From NCBI GenBank assembly GCA_015956445.1, contig WIUZ02000007.1:1054001-1118000 (forward strand): a stretch of DNA of 64,000 nucleotides, read 5' to 3'. Below, piece after piece: positions 34,943 through 46,897 of this stretch. Both the position numbers and the translations under genes were made by a program. The notes under the pieces were generated by a model. It worked only from the letters and a program-made list of their open reading frames with translations. It ran no database searches and was not told where the DNA came from. This DNA is from Thelephora terrestris. Lineage: Eukaryota > Basidiomycota > Agaricomycetes > Thelephorales > Thelephoraceae. Numbering within the stretch: the first letter of the stretch is position 1; each line of letters starts with the position of its first letter.

Positions 34943-35673
34943 AGCATACTTACCCTTGCCATTCAATAAGGGTGTCGCAACCATCAAACTCTCTGCAACG
35001 GTGCTTTATACTCTGCCAGCTTCTGCCAGCTCAACCCCGCATTCGTCTCCCACCACGGTAAGACGTGGCGAACACCCTGATCTCTATCACGAAAAAGTGC
35101 ATACCTGTTGCGAGGGAAGTGCTCCGAACCTCTGAGTTGGTTCGGGGTTCTTCGGTGCATGATATTGATATCCACTAACGCTAGTATTGACGGGACCCGA
35201 CGGCCCGTCGGACAGCGCAGCGTCCTCAGACCAACGTGGCATTACATACTAACCCGCTCATGGCACAGGTTTTCCGTAGCGCTGCTTACCTGCTGACGTT
35301 CTCTGCATGTCACATCATATAGTTGACTGAGGTTCCCGGTCCACAGTTTCTATTCCCAGAGACCGAATAAGAGGGTGTAAATAGTAGTCACGCCAGGAGG
35401 ATAATGGCAGTGGGCGGTCATGAAGATAATTGGGCGACGTGCGTGCTGGAAGGGGCAAGGCTGCAAGTTGCCGTGAAAAGACGCCAGGCTAGGAACACTT
35501 GGCACGCCCACCAGCGCTTAATTCCGACCATCCTCCTTCAGCGTCCATCAACCCCATCCCATCCCTATTCCGTCCTCTGGTCTCCCAGAACCAACGTGGA
35601 AAAACACCAGCCACCGAAGGAGACACCTTTCAAGTTTTACGCCATTTCTTCTTGCCAGATATCTCATCGCTAG
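34943..35673. other. Intergenic, no gene seen
   Basis: This stretch is the 730-bp gap between HGH1 and BUD6. It contains a 15-bp palindrome at 35197-35211 and short open frames without recognisable domains. It probably holds the BUD6 promoter. Confidence 0.4.
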
Positions 35674-38600
35674 ATGATGTCTACTCCCCCTCCTTATCCC
35701 GTCGATCCCCATGAAATGGCTGCTCCTCCTTATCAGGTCGATCCTCAGGAAATGTCGAACCCTCACCCTTCAACAAGTTCAAGGAGCGAACGGGGCTCGA
35801 GATCCGGACCCAATGTGCGTGTTTTTGGTTGGGCGTTCACCTTCAACTCATGGTCAACTAACATCTCCGCGTTTTTTTCATCTCCGAACGTGCACGTTCA
35901 GCCTGCAGTGGAGTCAGCCGTCACGAGGCTGCTAGTATCAATCAAGGCATTGCTAGAGTCTCTTACGAAATGGAGCGAGCAACAGATAACAGATATGGAC
36001 GTGAGTGATGTATACGTGCGGCTGGGGAACGATTTCAACGCGGCAGTGGCTGCGTTCGCTGCCTACGGGATTGAAATGAAGTGAGTCCCCCTCCGTCCTG
36101 TCTCCTCCCTTCTGCATCTCAAACTCCGTCACCACTGAAACCATTTCACGATCCAGAGAACTTCACTCGATCCCCGAGGATCTACGGAACATCCTGGAGA
36201 CCTGTTTAGCGGAAGACGCCCGGCCCGAAAGCCTCCAACGTTACCTGCCCGACGTGCGGAAGATCATCACCAACTTGCTACAGGGTCTGCGTGGCAAACA
36301 GACCACGTATCGCAAGATTGTTTCTGACCAGAAACACCGGTCGGATGCCAGCGGCCACTCCCGCCATGAGAGCCGATCCTCGGTCCGCTCATCCCGCCGT
36401 GACACTGCCAGCTCGCACAAGAGCCCTCATCGAAGCAACCCAGACGGGGCTCGTATGTCCGGTTCTTCTCTGAGGAGGACCGTCACCTCTTCGAGAAGAA
36501 ACCCTCCCGGACCAGGCGTCGACTCGCCGCCACGCCCACCTTTAGTCGAGGAGTCAGACGATGGGGGTTTTGTCGGTGGGTTTGTGGCACCCCAACCTCC
36601 CATCATTGGGGACATTGGTCTTGGATCCCCATCTTCTACTCCTCCATCACGACACGTTTCAACAAACGGCTACCCCTTCCACGACGACGATGTCCGGCCA
36701 ACTAACCCAAGAGTGTCGGCGAACCACTCAATCTCCTCTCCAACCATCCCCTCTGCTTCAACACCCCAGCAATCTCCCATAGTCCCACCGAATGTCAAAC
36801 GTTACTCTCTAGTGGACAAACCGATGATCGTTCCTTCAGTCGTTGTCGATGACGTTCCGGAATCTTCGGACCAAGGAGACGGTCCCGCTTCTCCAGACTT
36901 ACCACTTCCTCCCTTCGAACCTCCAAGTCATGAGCCACCGCCCGCGCCCGCTATCGCCAACTCCCTTGCTGCCCTTAAACAAAGTGATGCTCTCGAAAGG
37001 CGGGCATCGAAACGGTTTTCGACGTACAACATCACCAAGATGACGGGAAGTAGGTTGGGCGGTGGAGGGAACAGGAAGTCCATGGTCGTCTCTTCTTCAG
37101 CATTGACCCCCGGGGATTTGGTCACGTTAACTGAGGCCGAGGAAGGTCCTGGTTCGAATACCCCGAGAAAACGGGAACGCTCCACACGGAGGGCTCGTCA
37201 ACCTGTGATCCAGGAGCAGGATGAGGAAGAAACGCTTCCCCCAATCCCCACCGTTATCGCGACCGATCCTGCGAGGGAGGAGGGTGTCATAAGCGATACG
37301 CAGTCTGAGGTACAAGCAAACGGTTTATCGAAACCGCCGCCACCCGCACCAAATCAACCATTTACCGTGTTCATGCAAGTCGGAAGGGAAGTGAAGAAGG
37401 CGACAATCGAACCTGGGTTGACCATGCCGATGCTGCGGGTCTTGTTCATGGACAAGTTTTCGTACAGTCCTGGGATGGACTCCTTCCCTGCAATTTATAT
37501 TCGTGATGGGTCAAGTGGGATCCAATATGAATTGGAGGACATGGAGGAGATCAAGGAGAGGTGTCTGTTATCTCTGAACATCGAACGTGAGTTTAGGAGT
37601 TTGACCCTATTGTCTCCCTGTGATGACCTCTCTCGCCCACAGCGCTGGACCAGATCAAGCAACATATCGACACACAGATATCCAGCCTCTCGAACGACAT
37701 AAAAGACTTGCGGACAATCGTCGCAAATAGTCAACGAGCATCAAATACTCCGATCATCGTTGGCAGACCGTTCACCGAAGAAGCGTCGCCTAGACCGACG
37801 GACAAACAACTCCAGAGGGCAGCGGGTCGATTATCCAAAATATATGGCGATGGATCTACCGCAGATCCCAAACCAGACGGTCTACCTGACCCTCCCTCTC
37901 CACCCGTTTTGACGCAAATGACTGGAGCGTCCATGGCCTCTCTCGCCGGTAGCGAGGTCACAACACGGATCGTTGGGGACCTCAAAACACAGTTCGATGA
38001 GGTGCAGAACCTTCGCCGGGATCTTGGAGTTATGCGACAACTCTACAGCGAGTTCATGAAGTCAACCAAGGACACGCTTGGGTCGCTTCGTGGTCAGACG
38101 CAAACAGTTCGGCAACTGGCCTCTGCAAAGGTTTCTGGAGCACGGTCATACATCGAAGACGGGAAGGCAAAGTTGGATAACAGGAGTCAGAACGTGTTGA
38201 CGAAGATGGAAGAACTCCAGGACACTGTTGAAACCGTCAAAAGCGATGTGCTCAAGCGTCACATTTCTCCTAGGCCCCAAGTTCTAAACGCTGTCAAGGC
38301 GGACATCGTGTCTCTGGCGAATGAACTGACCAGCCTCAAGGACCACATCACGACCGTCAAGCCGATGTGGAAGAAGACGTGGGAGGAGGAACTGCAGCTG
38401 ATCGTGGAGGAACAACAATTCCTGTCGCACCAAGAAGAATTCCTCGCGGACCTCCAAGAAGATCACAAAGCCGTTTTGGAGATCTACGGACACGTAGAGA
38501 AAGTCATCTCTCTACGGGGTAATGGCGCCGGGAAAGCGGCAGGACGGTCACGACAACTCGCGAGGCAGGTGACAGGAGAAGCGGACCCGGGGGCGGTAAG

Positions 38601-38859
38601 CAACGTCATGGCGGAGATCAGGGGGAGCTCGGTCGATCAGGAGAGAAGACTGAAGGCGATAGCGGCGAACGAGAAGAATAGGGAGAAGGAGAAGGCCGGT
38701 CAGGCCGACGAGTTCCAAGCTGAGCTATCCGGGTTCGTTGGTGGGAAGAAGTTGAAGATGACGGGAGGGGCTGAGGAGGCGGAACGGGTGAGACAGAAGA
38801 GGAACGATCAGACCCTCAAGGCCATGTTCACGGGCGGTTCTGCATCTCCAGCGCACTAG
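35674..38859 (+). CDS. bud6: Actin-interacting protein BUD6/AIP3
   Basis: Three exons are inferred (35674-36080, 36157-37586, 37643-38859), which add to about 1,017 codons in frame. The N-terminus has the conserved VESAVTRLLVSIKALLESLTKW and YVRLGNDFNAAVAAFAAYGIEM. A long Ser/Pro-rich linker follows. Then comes the AIP3 domain: FTVFMQVGREVKKATIEPG, LRVLFMDKFSYSPGMDSFP, YIRDGSSGIQYELEDMEE, and a coiled-coil region including LRRDLGVMRQLYSEFMK and FLSHQEEFLADLQEDHKAVLE. BUD6 binds actin and formins at the growing tip and is part of the polarisome. The length and order match fungal BUD6. An alternative start is ATG 35677. Confidence 0.93.
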
Positions 38860-39328
38860 CATTCCATTCTCCTTCGAAACGTATTCTACGCCAGCATATT
38901 AGAGGTGGGGTAATTTTCGCATTTCCTTCGGTGGGTTGTAGACGAGCGGTGTCTTTCTGATATTTTTGTGTATCGCGCCTGCATTTTTCTTTGGTTCTTT
39001 CTCTCACATCTTGGATCCATAATTTCCACAGTATGCTCTATCTGTCACGAGCGCACTGGATTACTACCTTAGTGTACACTTGATTTTCAGCCTTGTTCTT
39101 TTGCGGCGTCCACCGTCACTATTCGGATGAGACAGCCGACGACGTTCGGTGACAATGTACCACGGTTGTAAGAGCCGGGGAGTGAGCGTCATATGCCGTA
39201 TCCGGTACGAAGAATGCATGTAGGACAGGAGGAACGCAACCATCGTTTGGACAGATCCACAACAGGCCAGTGTTCTGGTATGCTGTCTTATCCTTCTACT
39301 GTACACGCCGACCTACGCCCGTGACACC
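38860..39328. other. Convergent intergenic region
   Basis: This stretch is the gap between BUD6 and the convergent P450 gene. No gene is seen. The first part is AT-rich and probably the BUD6 3' UTR. Confidence 0.4.
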
Positions 39329-41724
39329 CTACTCGTTCTTAAGAGCAGTGACCTTGAGCAATAACTGCGGCCCTTTGTGTTCCTCTCCAACTATCACTGG
39401 CGTAATAAGTCCGGGCCTCATCTTCCTCACCTCCCGTCCATTTCCTGGAAGGGAGAAATCAAAATGTCTAACGAGCGCGACCAAGAACGTGTGCATCTCA
39501 ATGACGCTATTATAAAGCAATCAGTCGTTATACCTTTCGGTTTTGGGCTTGATCGTGAAGCGAGAAACCGGAGACTTACGCAAATCGCCACCCAATGCAA
39601 CTTCTGTTCCCTCCGGAGAAGGTGAGGCTATATCGAGGGACGTCAACTCACGGTGCGGGTGAAGGACATACAGGTACAGCACCCACAGATTACTGTACAC
39701 CCCAACAGGTGATTCAAATGTTTCGTTCATGTCGAGCCATCGTTCCGGTCGAAATTCGTAGGCGTCTGGTCCCCACAGGTCCTTGTTCCTGCAAACGACG
39801 GAACCTATCTTAGCCCTACAATTCCTGCAAGTAGGCCAAGAGGATGAACGTACAGGTTATAGGCAAGCAGGGAGACCGTTAAGATCGTCCCCGCGGGGAC
39901 GAGTAACTGTTTGTAAACCTTTCCAGAAACACCGACGATCGGCTTCGAGAGGGGCAGAACGTCGTCTTTCTTGAGCGTACGGGAAAGTTCCATGAAAACC
40001 GGATAGATTCTCAAGATTTCCTGCATTGACGTGGGGGATCAACTCTCGTCAATGGATATACTGGGCACGGACGAACCTTCCCCACAGCGAGCAAGTACGG
40101 CATGGAATCGAAGTCATCCACGGCGAAATCGCTATCACCCCTGGCCCTGATTCGCCCCAGCGTTTCCGTGATTTCCGCCCGGAGTTTTTCCTGAACGTGA
40201 CGGTTCTTGGCGAGCTCCCAGAGGGCAAACGTTAGCTGTGGGGTCCGGTGGGATCAATCGCACGGAGTTGTAGTCTGTGGAAAAGCTGACCGTTTTCGCA
40301 GTAGTTTCGTGGCCCGCAAACATGATGGTCCTGCATCTCGAATGGGCACCGGGGGTATCGGAATGGAACGTTACAAATGAGGTCTTACCGAACTTGGGAG
40401 ACAATTTCTTCGTCGTCAAGTCGCCAATCCGATCGTGCGGCAGAATTCGCCTTGACTGAAGGACTGAATGTTATACTGCGTGTCGGGCCCCCATAGATGA
40501 ACTCGAGACGAACCGAGCAAGCTGAGGAGATCTTTACCCGAGGTACCGCCCTCCAGTTCTTGTTTCTTTTCCTCGATCAGCTTCGCGGCGACCTCGTGCG
40601 CGTACGTCCTGTTCTCTCGGAGGTTCACCATCGCAGGACGTTTGTCCCGTTCCATCATCCAGGTACCGAAACCCGCCGGGGCCCACTTGAACAACTCCAT
40701 CATAAGTAAGCGTCCCTTGGAGGACCTGCCAAATGCAGCAAAACTAGAGAAGACGATCGTCAATGGCTCTTGCGATCAAAGGGAAGGGTTTTGTACGTCA
40801 TGTTCGTATACGACTTGGTGAATTTGTTGTCGGTGTTTTCCACTGCGCCAAAGTCATAATCAAAAGCCCCTGCGCCGATGCTGGTTTCGCATCAGTGAGG
40901 AACGTGCGTATTTGTTCCTGATTCTCCGACGCACGCATCTAGAGTTGCTTTGGCAAACCAGGAATGCACATCGATGACCACCGCTCCTTCCGATTCCTTG
41001 GTTGAGATGGCTTCATGCCACTTGTCCACGATCTATCGGGCGACGAAATGTTCAGCTTAGGTGTCAATGATCCAGCGTGGACACGTGGTTGGGTTAACGA
41101 CTGACTGAATTGGCACACCGGGCGAAGTAAGGGTACAAGGCTTTGGATTCAACCAGGCCGAAGGCGGGTGATATGACCCTCCTCTGTCGCTTGTGTGCAT
41201 CCCCTAAACCCAGAGTTGAATGTTAGTTTACGCAAGATGTGAGAGGTCACGAACCCCCAACTGAGGCAAGGCCCTTATCCAGGACCAACGCAAGCATTTC
41301 CATCGCGACCCGTGGTTTCTCGTACAGATAACTAGTACCCTGAAGAATATGGTAGATAGCCTGAGGGTCGGCGATAAATAGGCGGTCCTCCTGCGTCATA
41401 GTATCGGCGTAAGGATTCCGCTACGTTTGACCCATAAAGGGACTTACCCCAAGCGACCCATTATAACGAGCAACGGCTCCATATTCTTCCAGAATCCTCT
41501 TCTCCACGACGCTGGCCTCTTCAGATTGCCACCACCATCTGTGACCTGTTTCAGAACGCGTGAGATAGTGTCGTTTCGCATGCTGTGAACCCCGACATAC
41601 CATATATCCAAGATGGATTCTTCGGCCCTGGGATGTCGCTGATCGAAGAGGTGCGCCGGCATTTGTACCAGGTGTAAGCCACGAAGGCTACAGAGATAGC
41701 TAGTGTTGCATGCCGGGAGTCCAT
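39329..41724 (-). CDS. Cytochrome P450 monooxygenase
   Basis: This is a multi-exon P450 with all core motifs. Start ATG is at 41724, followed by a membrane anchor (HATLAISVAFVAYTWYKC) and the proline hinge SDIPGPKNPS. The C-helix region reads GDAHKRQRRVISPAFG. The I-helix AGHETT carries the oxygen-activating Thr. ExxR is EILR in MQEILRIYPVF. The heme loop FSGGNRSCIGWRFA is split only at its end by an intron near 39580. The last exon ends LLLKVTALKNE. All exons are open, so the enzyme looks functional. It would be an ER-anchored monooxygenase of secondary or xenobiotic metabolism. No other clear biosynthetic genes lie next to it, and the CYP family was not assigned. Confidence 0.9.
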
Positions 41725-42084
41725 CTCAAGGCGAGTGAGTGGGTGGGGGAGCGGACAGACTCTGTCCCGTGCCGACCGTAAGGCCTGGCAGTTATATGTG
41801 GCATTGAATTGAATGGGACTATCCTGGGGGCCTTCGGGGATCCCGGCATGGCAAAGCACTTGAACTCCGGCGACTGAAGTGATTGATCCGATTCATCGAA
41901 CCTTCGGGCTTCTCGGAGACGTGATACTTACGTGAGGCTGATGCTAACGTATGTGCCACCGTCGCGGCGAAGGATACAATAGTGCTTTCCAAGAGAGAGT
42001 CACGCTTTCAGCTCGACATCAACGCAACGCGATGAACAATCTCGGAAGCTTGTTACTCGTGGTACATTCGATAACCAACTTATA

Positions 42085-42456
42085 TCACACAACAGAGGGT
42101 GAAAACCAGGCCACCGGAATAGGGCCGAGCGACACATCGGCTGACTTCTTGCCGCCCACCTGGCTCGCCCATGCTGGTAGGTGAATTCTGGGGAAATAGT
42201 CGGAGTATGGGGACCACTCTAAGCCTTTTGCCAGAGTTCCGGTTGCCATGATGCTTGTGACACGCTGTGAAGGCGTACAAGGAACAAGTTTCCGAAGGGT
42301 ATATCGAATGGGCTCCCCTCCTGAACGCAAAGTCAGCCAAGGAGGAATTTTTATAATTTCGATATCATCGTACCCGGAGATGGGCCTCATGATCTTAGCA
42401 ACGTCGTGCCCCAGTTTCTGCCTGGTAATATTGCCACGTACTTTCTTGTGGTTCAT
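42085..42456 (-). CDS. Unrecognised short ORF
   Basis: This is an open frame of 123 residues between the P450 and PARP-like genes. It reads PPWLTLRSGGEPIRYTLRKLV in the middle. No domain was recognised, and no splice partners are certain. It could be a small gene, the end of a degraded gene, or a chance frame. Confidence 0.3.
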   Translation of the reverse strand: MNHKKVRGNITRQKLGHDVAKIMRPISGYDDIEIIKIPPWLTLRSGGEPIRYTLRKLVPCTPSQRVTSIMATGTLAKGLEWSPYSDYFPRIHLPAWASQVGGKKSADVSLGPIPVAWFSPSVV

Positions 42457-42574
42457 AGTCTGGTGTTTGAATATTCATTGGCCGCCACCAGGGAACCATC
42501 TGAGTTACAATGAGAAGTCCAATGTGCCACAACGAAGTCCGAAAAAGTATAGTACATATATAATGACGGAGGGC

Positions 42575-44136
42575 TCAAGGGCTCTCATACATCACGAGAT
42601 ACGACGGTTGGACCGCCTCGTTGTGGTAGACGACGAGCTCATCATAGTTCAGAGCACCGCCGGGGACGACTTCTGCGAGAACCTAGCTCCTGGTTAGCGT
42701 AATCACCGGGAACATAGACAAAGAACGCATACGGAATCATATCCCGGAGGTGGTTCTGTAAGTGTCGTGTCATCCCGGGTAAGCTTCTTGCCGTTTCCGA
42801 CGACAACATTGATCAGCAGCAGCGCCTTCCATTCAGAGCTGACACCTAGATTCTTCGAATAGTCGTTGGACCTGAAAGTCAAAATCTCCATGTCAGACGC
42901 ACGTTCCTCAACCCATTCGGTCGAGTGGAGACAAACTTTGAAGAAATCGAGGAAGTGTAAATCCCACGCCCGAACCTTCCCCAACCGGCGGCCGCCTTGA
43001 AAAACTTGAGATCGAACGAGGTCCTGATAATGTTACACAGCGCGCACTCCGCGTCGGCGCAGAACGTCTCGTTTCCTGAGTCTCCGAGCCTACATTTCCG
43101 TTTCGTCCCATACCATCGACGGTTTTCGTTGCCGCGTGACTTGCCCATGGCCACATAATTTCCCGCAACTTCCACACTGTCACTACGACAGAAGGTTCAG
43201 TGAGGTTCGATAAAACGGGGAAAGACTCGTACAGGTACTGTTGGTATTGTGTCATGCTCGCCTCCGAGACGACGATCTTGTAAACTGCCTTGACTTCAGG
43301 ACATGTGGTTTTATGTCTCCAAGTTTGCGTAAATTGTTTTTGGACTGTATTCCGATAAGCTCCTATCATAAGCCAACAAAACGCTGTCGACGTACCACCC
43401 TTGTAATCCTTGTGGTCTTCAGGTACTCGGATGAGTGCTGGCGCCCTACTGAGCGCATCATCATGGCAAGGTTGGCACAAGACGGACTTGTCGGTACTTG
43501 GAGCAGCACGACAAGAGATGCAACCTTGTTCCCCAAACCTACTCACGGACTGGTCATTTATTTGAACGGAGGTTGGGAGGAAAGAAACCTGCTTTTTGTG
43601 AAGGACGCAGTAATTGCTCTGGGTCCCGTTCATATCCATAAACGCAGGGAGTACACAATCAGGATCCTGGCAAAACAAACCTGGCAACAACAGAATATCA
43701 GCAACCCTGAATCGCGGTGGGAATCAATATTATCAATCACTTGAGGCAACCATTGGGGACAGGACTGAAAAAGAGTCTGGCAGGTTTGCAGACCTCGCAC
43801 ATCTTCGACCACAATACGGGTGTACTTTTGTTCCATCCTTGAACTTTGGTCTCTGCTTGCAGTACTAAGAGGACCAAATCAGATGACGATCACAAGACAT
43901 GCCGAGCAAGATTTGTTGTATACCTCACACAGAGAATTAAGATTACCCTTCTTCACGTTCGTTGCGCAAACCTTTGAACAGAAATCGAAGAACTCTCCTG
44001 CGGTAGGTTTAGCTGCTACAGGCCTGATGTTACAGTTCTGCGGGATAGAATCAGCCACGTGAAACGATTAGTATCGCAACAAGCTTACAGGACAGATTGG
44101 GGGGGCGACCGGTATTGACATACTGCCGGGAAACAT
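42575..44136 (-). CDS. Cys-rich PARP-like ADP-ribosyltransferase
   Basis: The N-terminus carries repeated Cys modules of treble-clef style. The first is CPNCNIRPVA...FFDFCSKVCA. The second is YCKQRPKFKDGTKVHPYCGRRCA in a separate exon (about 43770-43850). The third is CQDPDCVLPAFMD...NYCVLHKK, followed by CISCR and CQPC. The C-terminal PARP-like fold shows RRWYGTKRKC, CALCNIIRTSFDLKFF, GWGRFGRGIYTSS, ALLLINVVVGNG and LNYDELVVYHNEAVQPSYLVMYE. Members transfer ADP-ribose from NAD+. The first catalytic His of the H-Y-E triad (WHGT in relatives) is Tyr here, at 43110-43112. The stop is at 42575-42577. The start may lie further upstream. The function in these fungi is unknown. Confidence 0.78.
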
Positions 44137-44295
44137 GCGTCTAACCGAGTCTTTCACAGAACGAAGGGCCGAATTAACCCTTGAGGGTTTCCGGCCCTTT
44201 TGGCTATCACCCAGAGCGCCCTGCTGGTTCTTGTCGCGATGCACTTCCCCACGACAAGAGTTATCTACGTCTGCTACAATGATTGTTAGAGAGAG

Positions 44296-46352
44296 CTACG
44301 TGAGCCTTCGAGGCTTACATTCATCATCCGGAGTCATGGCCTGCTCCATTTTGGCTTGCTGTTGGGGTCCAACCTGACCCAGGGGAAATTCCGTAGGCAG
44401 AGACACCTGCTTGCCCTTTCCCTCTGTATTCAAAAGCCCCATTATATTTCCATCACGAAAACCATGGCTGTGATTTGGGAACACACCGGAAAGTTGGGGT
44501 CCAGTGTGGGACCAATCCGGCATGGGATCACCGAATACCGGAGCAATGGATTTAGAGATGAGACCGCTAGCATCCGAAGCGGTCAATTCCTGAGCACTGT
44601 CGAAAATATGTTGTTGATAGTGTGAGAAAGGCTGTGGCTCTAGTGGCACCATAGGATTCGCTACTTGGTGTCGATTGTCGCCAGGGACAGACAAAATGGT
44701 GGGTGCCATAACGCCACCATCCCAAGTTCCTGCTTGATCATCCGTCCGGGGCTCGATTGTTCCAACTGTTCAGAGTGTGAGTTACCGAATGACCTGCCCA
44801 TACAAAAAAAAGAACAGACCACCGTCTCTATCCACAATGATGCGTGGTCGCTTCTCAAAAATCAGAGTAGACAAGTCTGTACCATCTCCAAGCTGCGTGA
44901 AAATTTGAGTAAGGGGGGTTTCTTGTGGTCAGGCGCCTCACCTTGCGGAGCAGTGCGATGTCTTTATGATGAAGAAGCACGGAGTCGGCAATGGAATTCT
45001 GAAATCGGAGATTTTGAATGCCCCGAGGGTATCAACACACTCGTTTCCAACTTACCTGGAAAACGTAATCTGCGATTACATCAAAATCATCCCTTCCACC
45101 CTAGAGAGGGTTCATCAGAATGGATGGGCGGGCGGCACGATAATAACTCACAGCCCTGATATTGTGCACCACCATGTTAGATTCGGCGTTGATGCTTGTG
45201 GTTGAACACCCATCACCATCAGATAAATTAGACGGAGTGTATAAATCTGGGTCTTGGTCTGAACCGCAGAGCTTCTCCAGCGGCGACCCGTCATTATCTT
45301 TCCCTCCTCCACCGAGCTCATGTGGACCCGCGGAGGCTTTTATGACCTTAGGGATGACCCAGAGCCTTTTCCGCACAGTGAAGTACCGGATAAAAATGTA
45401 CTGATCTGAACTAGTCTCCGGATCGCTGTCGCCAGAGGGTGTCGGGTCCGTGGCTTGTGTCGGAAGGGGGCCCCGTAGAGTCCGGGGGCTGTGATTCGTA
45501 CGTACAAATCCATCTTTTTTCCATCTCCCACAATCGGGGACCCCGGGAAAGGGAGTGGTGAACTCGCAATCTATGGGGCCGTCGTTGTCCTTCGAATAGC
45601 ACAACATTACGAAATCCCTGGTCCTGTCGACACCGGTGACGAGAACAGGATTGAGGTCGCCGTCGTCGCCGTGACCGTTCTGGCGAGCGAACTCTACCCA
45701 AGAGTCGTAGTGTTTTCTTGTGTATTGTTTAAAGTGGCCCTCTCGTTCCGCATCCTCTCTGTACGTCGGATACTTAGTCAGAAGGAGGGCGCCTTCCCCC
45801 CCCTTGAGTCGGAACGAAGTGCAGGAAGCGGATTCAGTCGTCCTAGAGTCCAGGTCTGAGGCGTTGAAGGCAACGAAGGGAAAAGAGTGGACATACGGAG
45901 ATGATAACCGGGGTGAAGATGCTGGAGTTGGAGATTGTAGGGGTATAAGACACTCTTTAATTACTTGGGCGGTTTCTGTGTTGAGAGGACCAGCTGGTAG
46001 GGGTGCGTTGCATACGATCTTCCCAACAGTGAGTATCTCAAATGGTTGAGGGGCGTCGGATTCCTTGACCGGCGAGAGGCTAGCAGAAAACAGCAAGTGG
46101 AAACGGCCGTTTCGAACGTAACCCACGTCTCCTGGTTGAATGCGTTTGGAGTCTGCAACCGGGATGGTCTCCCTGAAAATCACACACTCTCAGATAGAAC
46201 ATAAAAGGAAAAATTGAGCGACGGACCATAAGGCATGCCCGTAATCAAAATGAGACAGCTGGCTAAGACAGGTCGGCGCCGAGTTTGAGTGGAAACAATG
46301 CTTGAACTCACTCCCGATATAAGTCCCAGTGTGGCGGAGGCTTGGGAGCCAT
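44296..46352 (-). CDS. Agaricomycete-specific protein of unknown function
   Basis: The start is probably ATG 46352 (MAPKPPPHWDLYRE), then a short exon with YGHALW, then the large exon with QPGDVGYVRNGRFHLLFSAS. Recognisable blocks are GEGALLLTKYPTYREDAEREG, YDSWVEFARQNGHGDD, LNPVLVTGVDRTRDFVMLCYS and QYIFIRYFTVRKRL. I recognise this as a family widespread in mushroom genomes, with no known function. Later exons add VHNIRAV, ADYVFQ, then a tail PTILSVPGDNRHQV and VFGDPMPDWSHTGPQLSGVF. The last stop is at 44296. An open stretch at 44136-44270 (DSQKGRKPSRVNSALRSVKD) between it and the PARP-like gene could belong to either. Confidence 0.7.
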
Positions 46353-46897
46353 GGATGAATCGTCAGCGGGTGAGTTGTTGGTATTGTGAGACCCGGGGCG
46401 ACGATCAACAAACCTTATCGATACATCGATAACCCCCAAGCTTCGAGGTACCGCCAGTGCTGTAATAAGTGGCTGAGCCCATTCGCTCTCGACCAATGAT
46501 GTAGGCCGTGACCCCTACGTGACCGAGGCCACTTTCAGGTCTCATACTATTTGATGAGGTTCAGGCGGCAGGATCCGCGAAGGCTCCCACTGTGCGAAAT
46601 CATGAAAATAGGTGGAAACCAGTCTCCTTGCCGAGTTGGCAGCTGTTGGCAGTGGCACACCCATAAGTATGATGAGTATGCATGAGCAGCGGGCTCCAAA
46701 CATATGCAAACAGATCAGCCACCATTCGATATGAATGATGTGTCAGTTTTCTCCCCCGAATGCGTGGTACATAACGACAATGTACATGTATCACACGACT
46801 AGAACACACAGGGGGAGGCAGGGGGATAAGCGGGGTTCGCCCTGAGAGCGATCGCTTTCGGGTCAGTGGGCCTCATATCACACCCCAACAACTTTTC
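46353..46897. other. Intergenic, no gene seen
   Basis: This stretch holds the promoter of the unknown-function gene and the 3' flank of the DUF6535 gene. No repeat or domain was seen. Confidence 0.4.

Noticed and set aside
35197-35211. 15-bp palindrome CCGACGGCCCGTCGG
   Set aside because: It is a short perfect hairpin in an intergenic gap; nothing around it suggests a terminator or protein site.
42248-42697. Plus-strand frame of 149 codons
   Set aside because: It lies opposite the last exons of the PARP-like gene and has no domain.
44136-46352. One fused gene joining the unknown protein to the PARP-like protein
   Set aside because: A stop at 44296 ends the first frame, and a good start at 44136 exists; two genes are simpler, though a fusion is not excluded.
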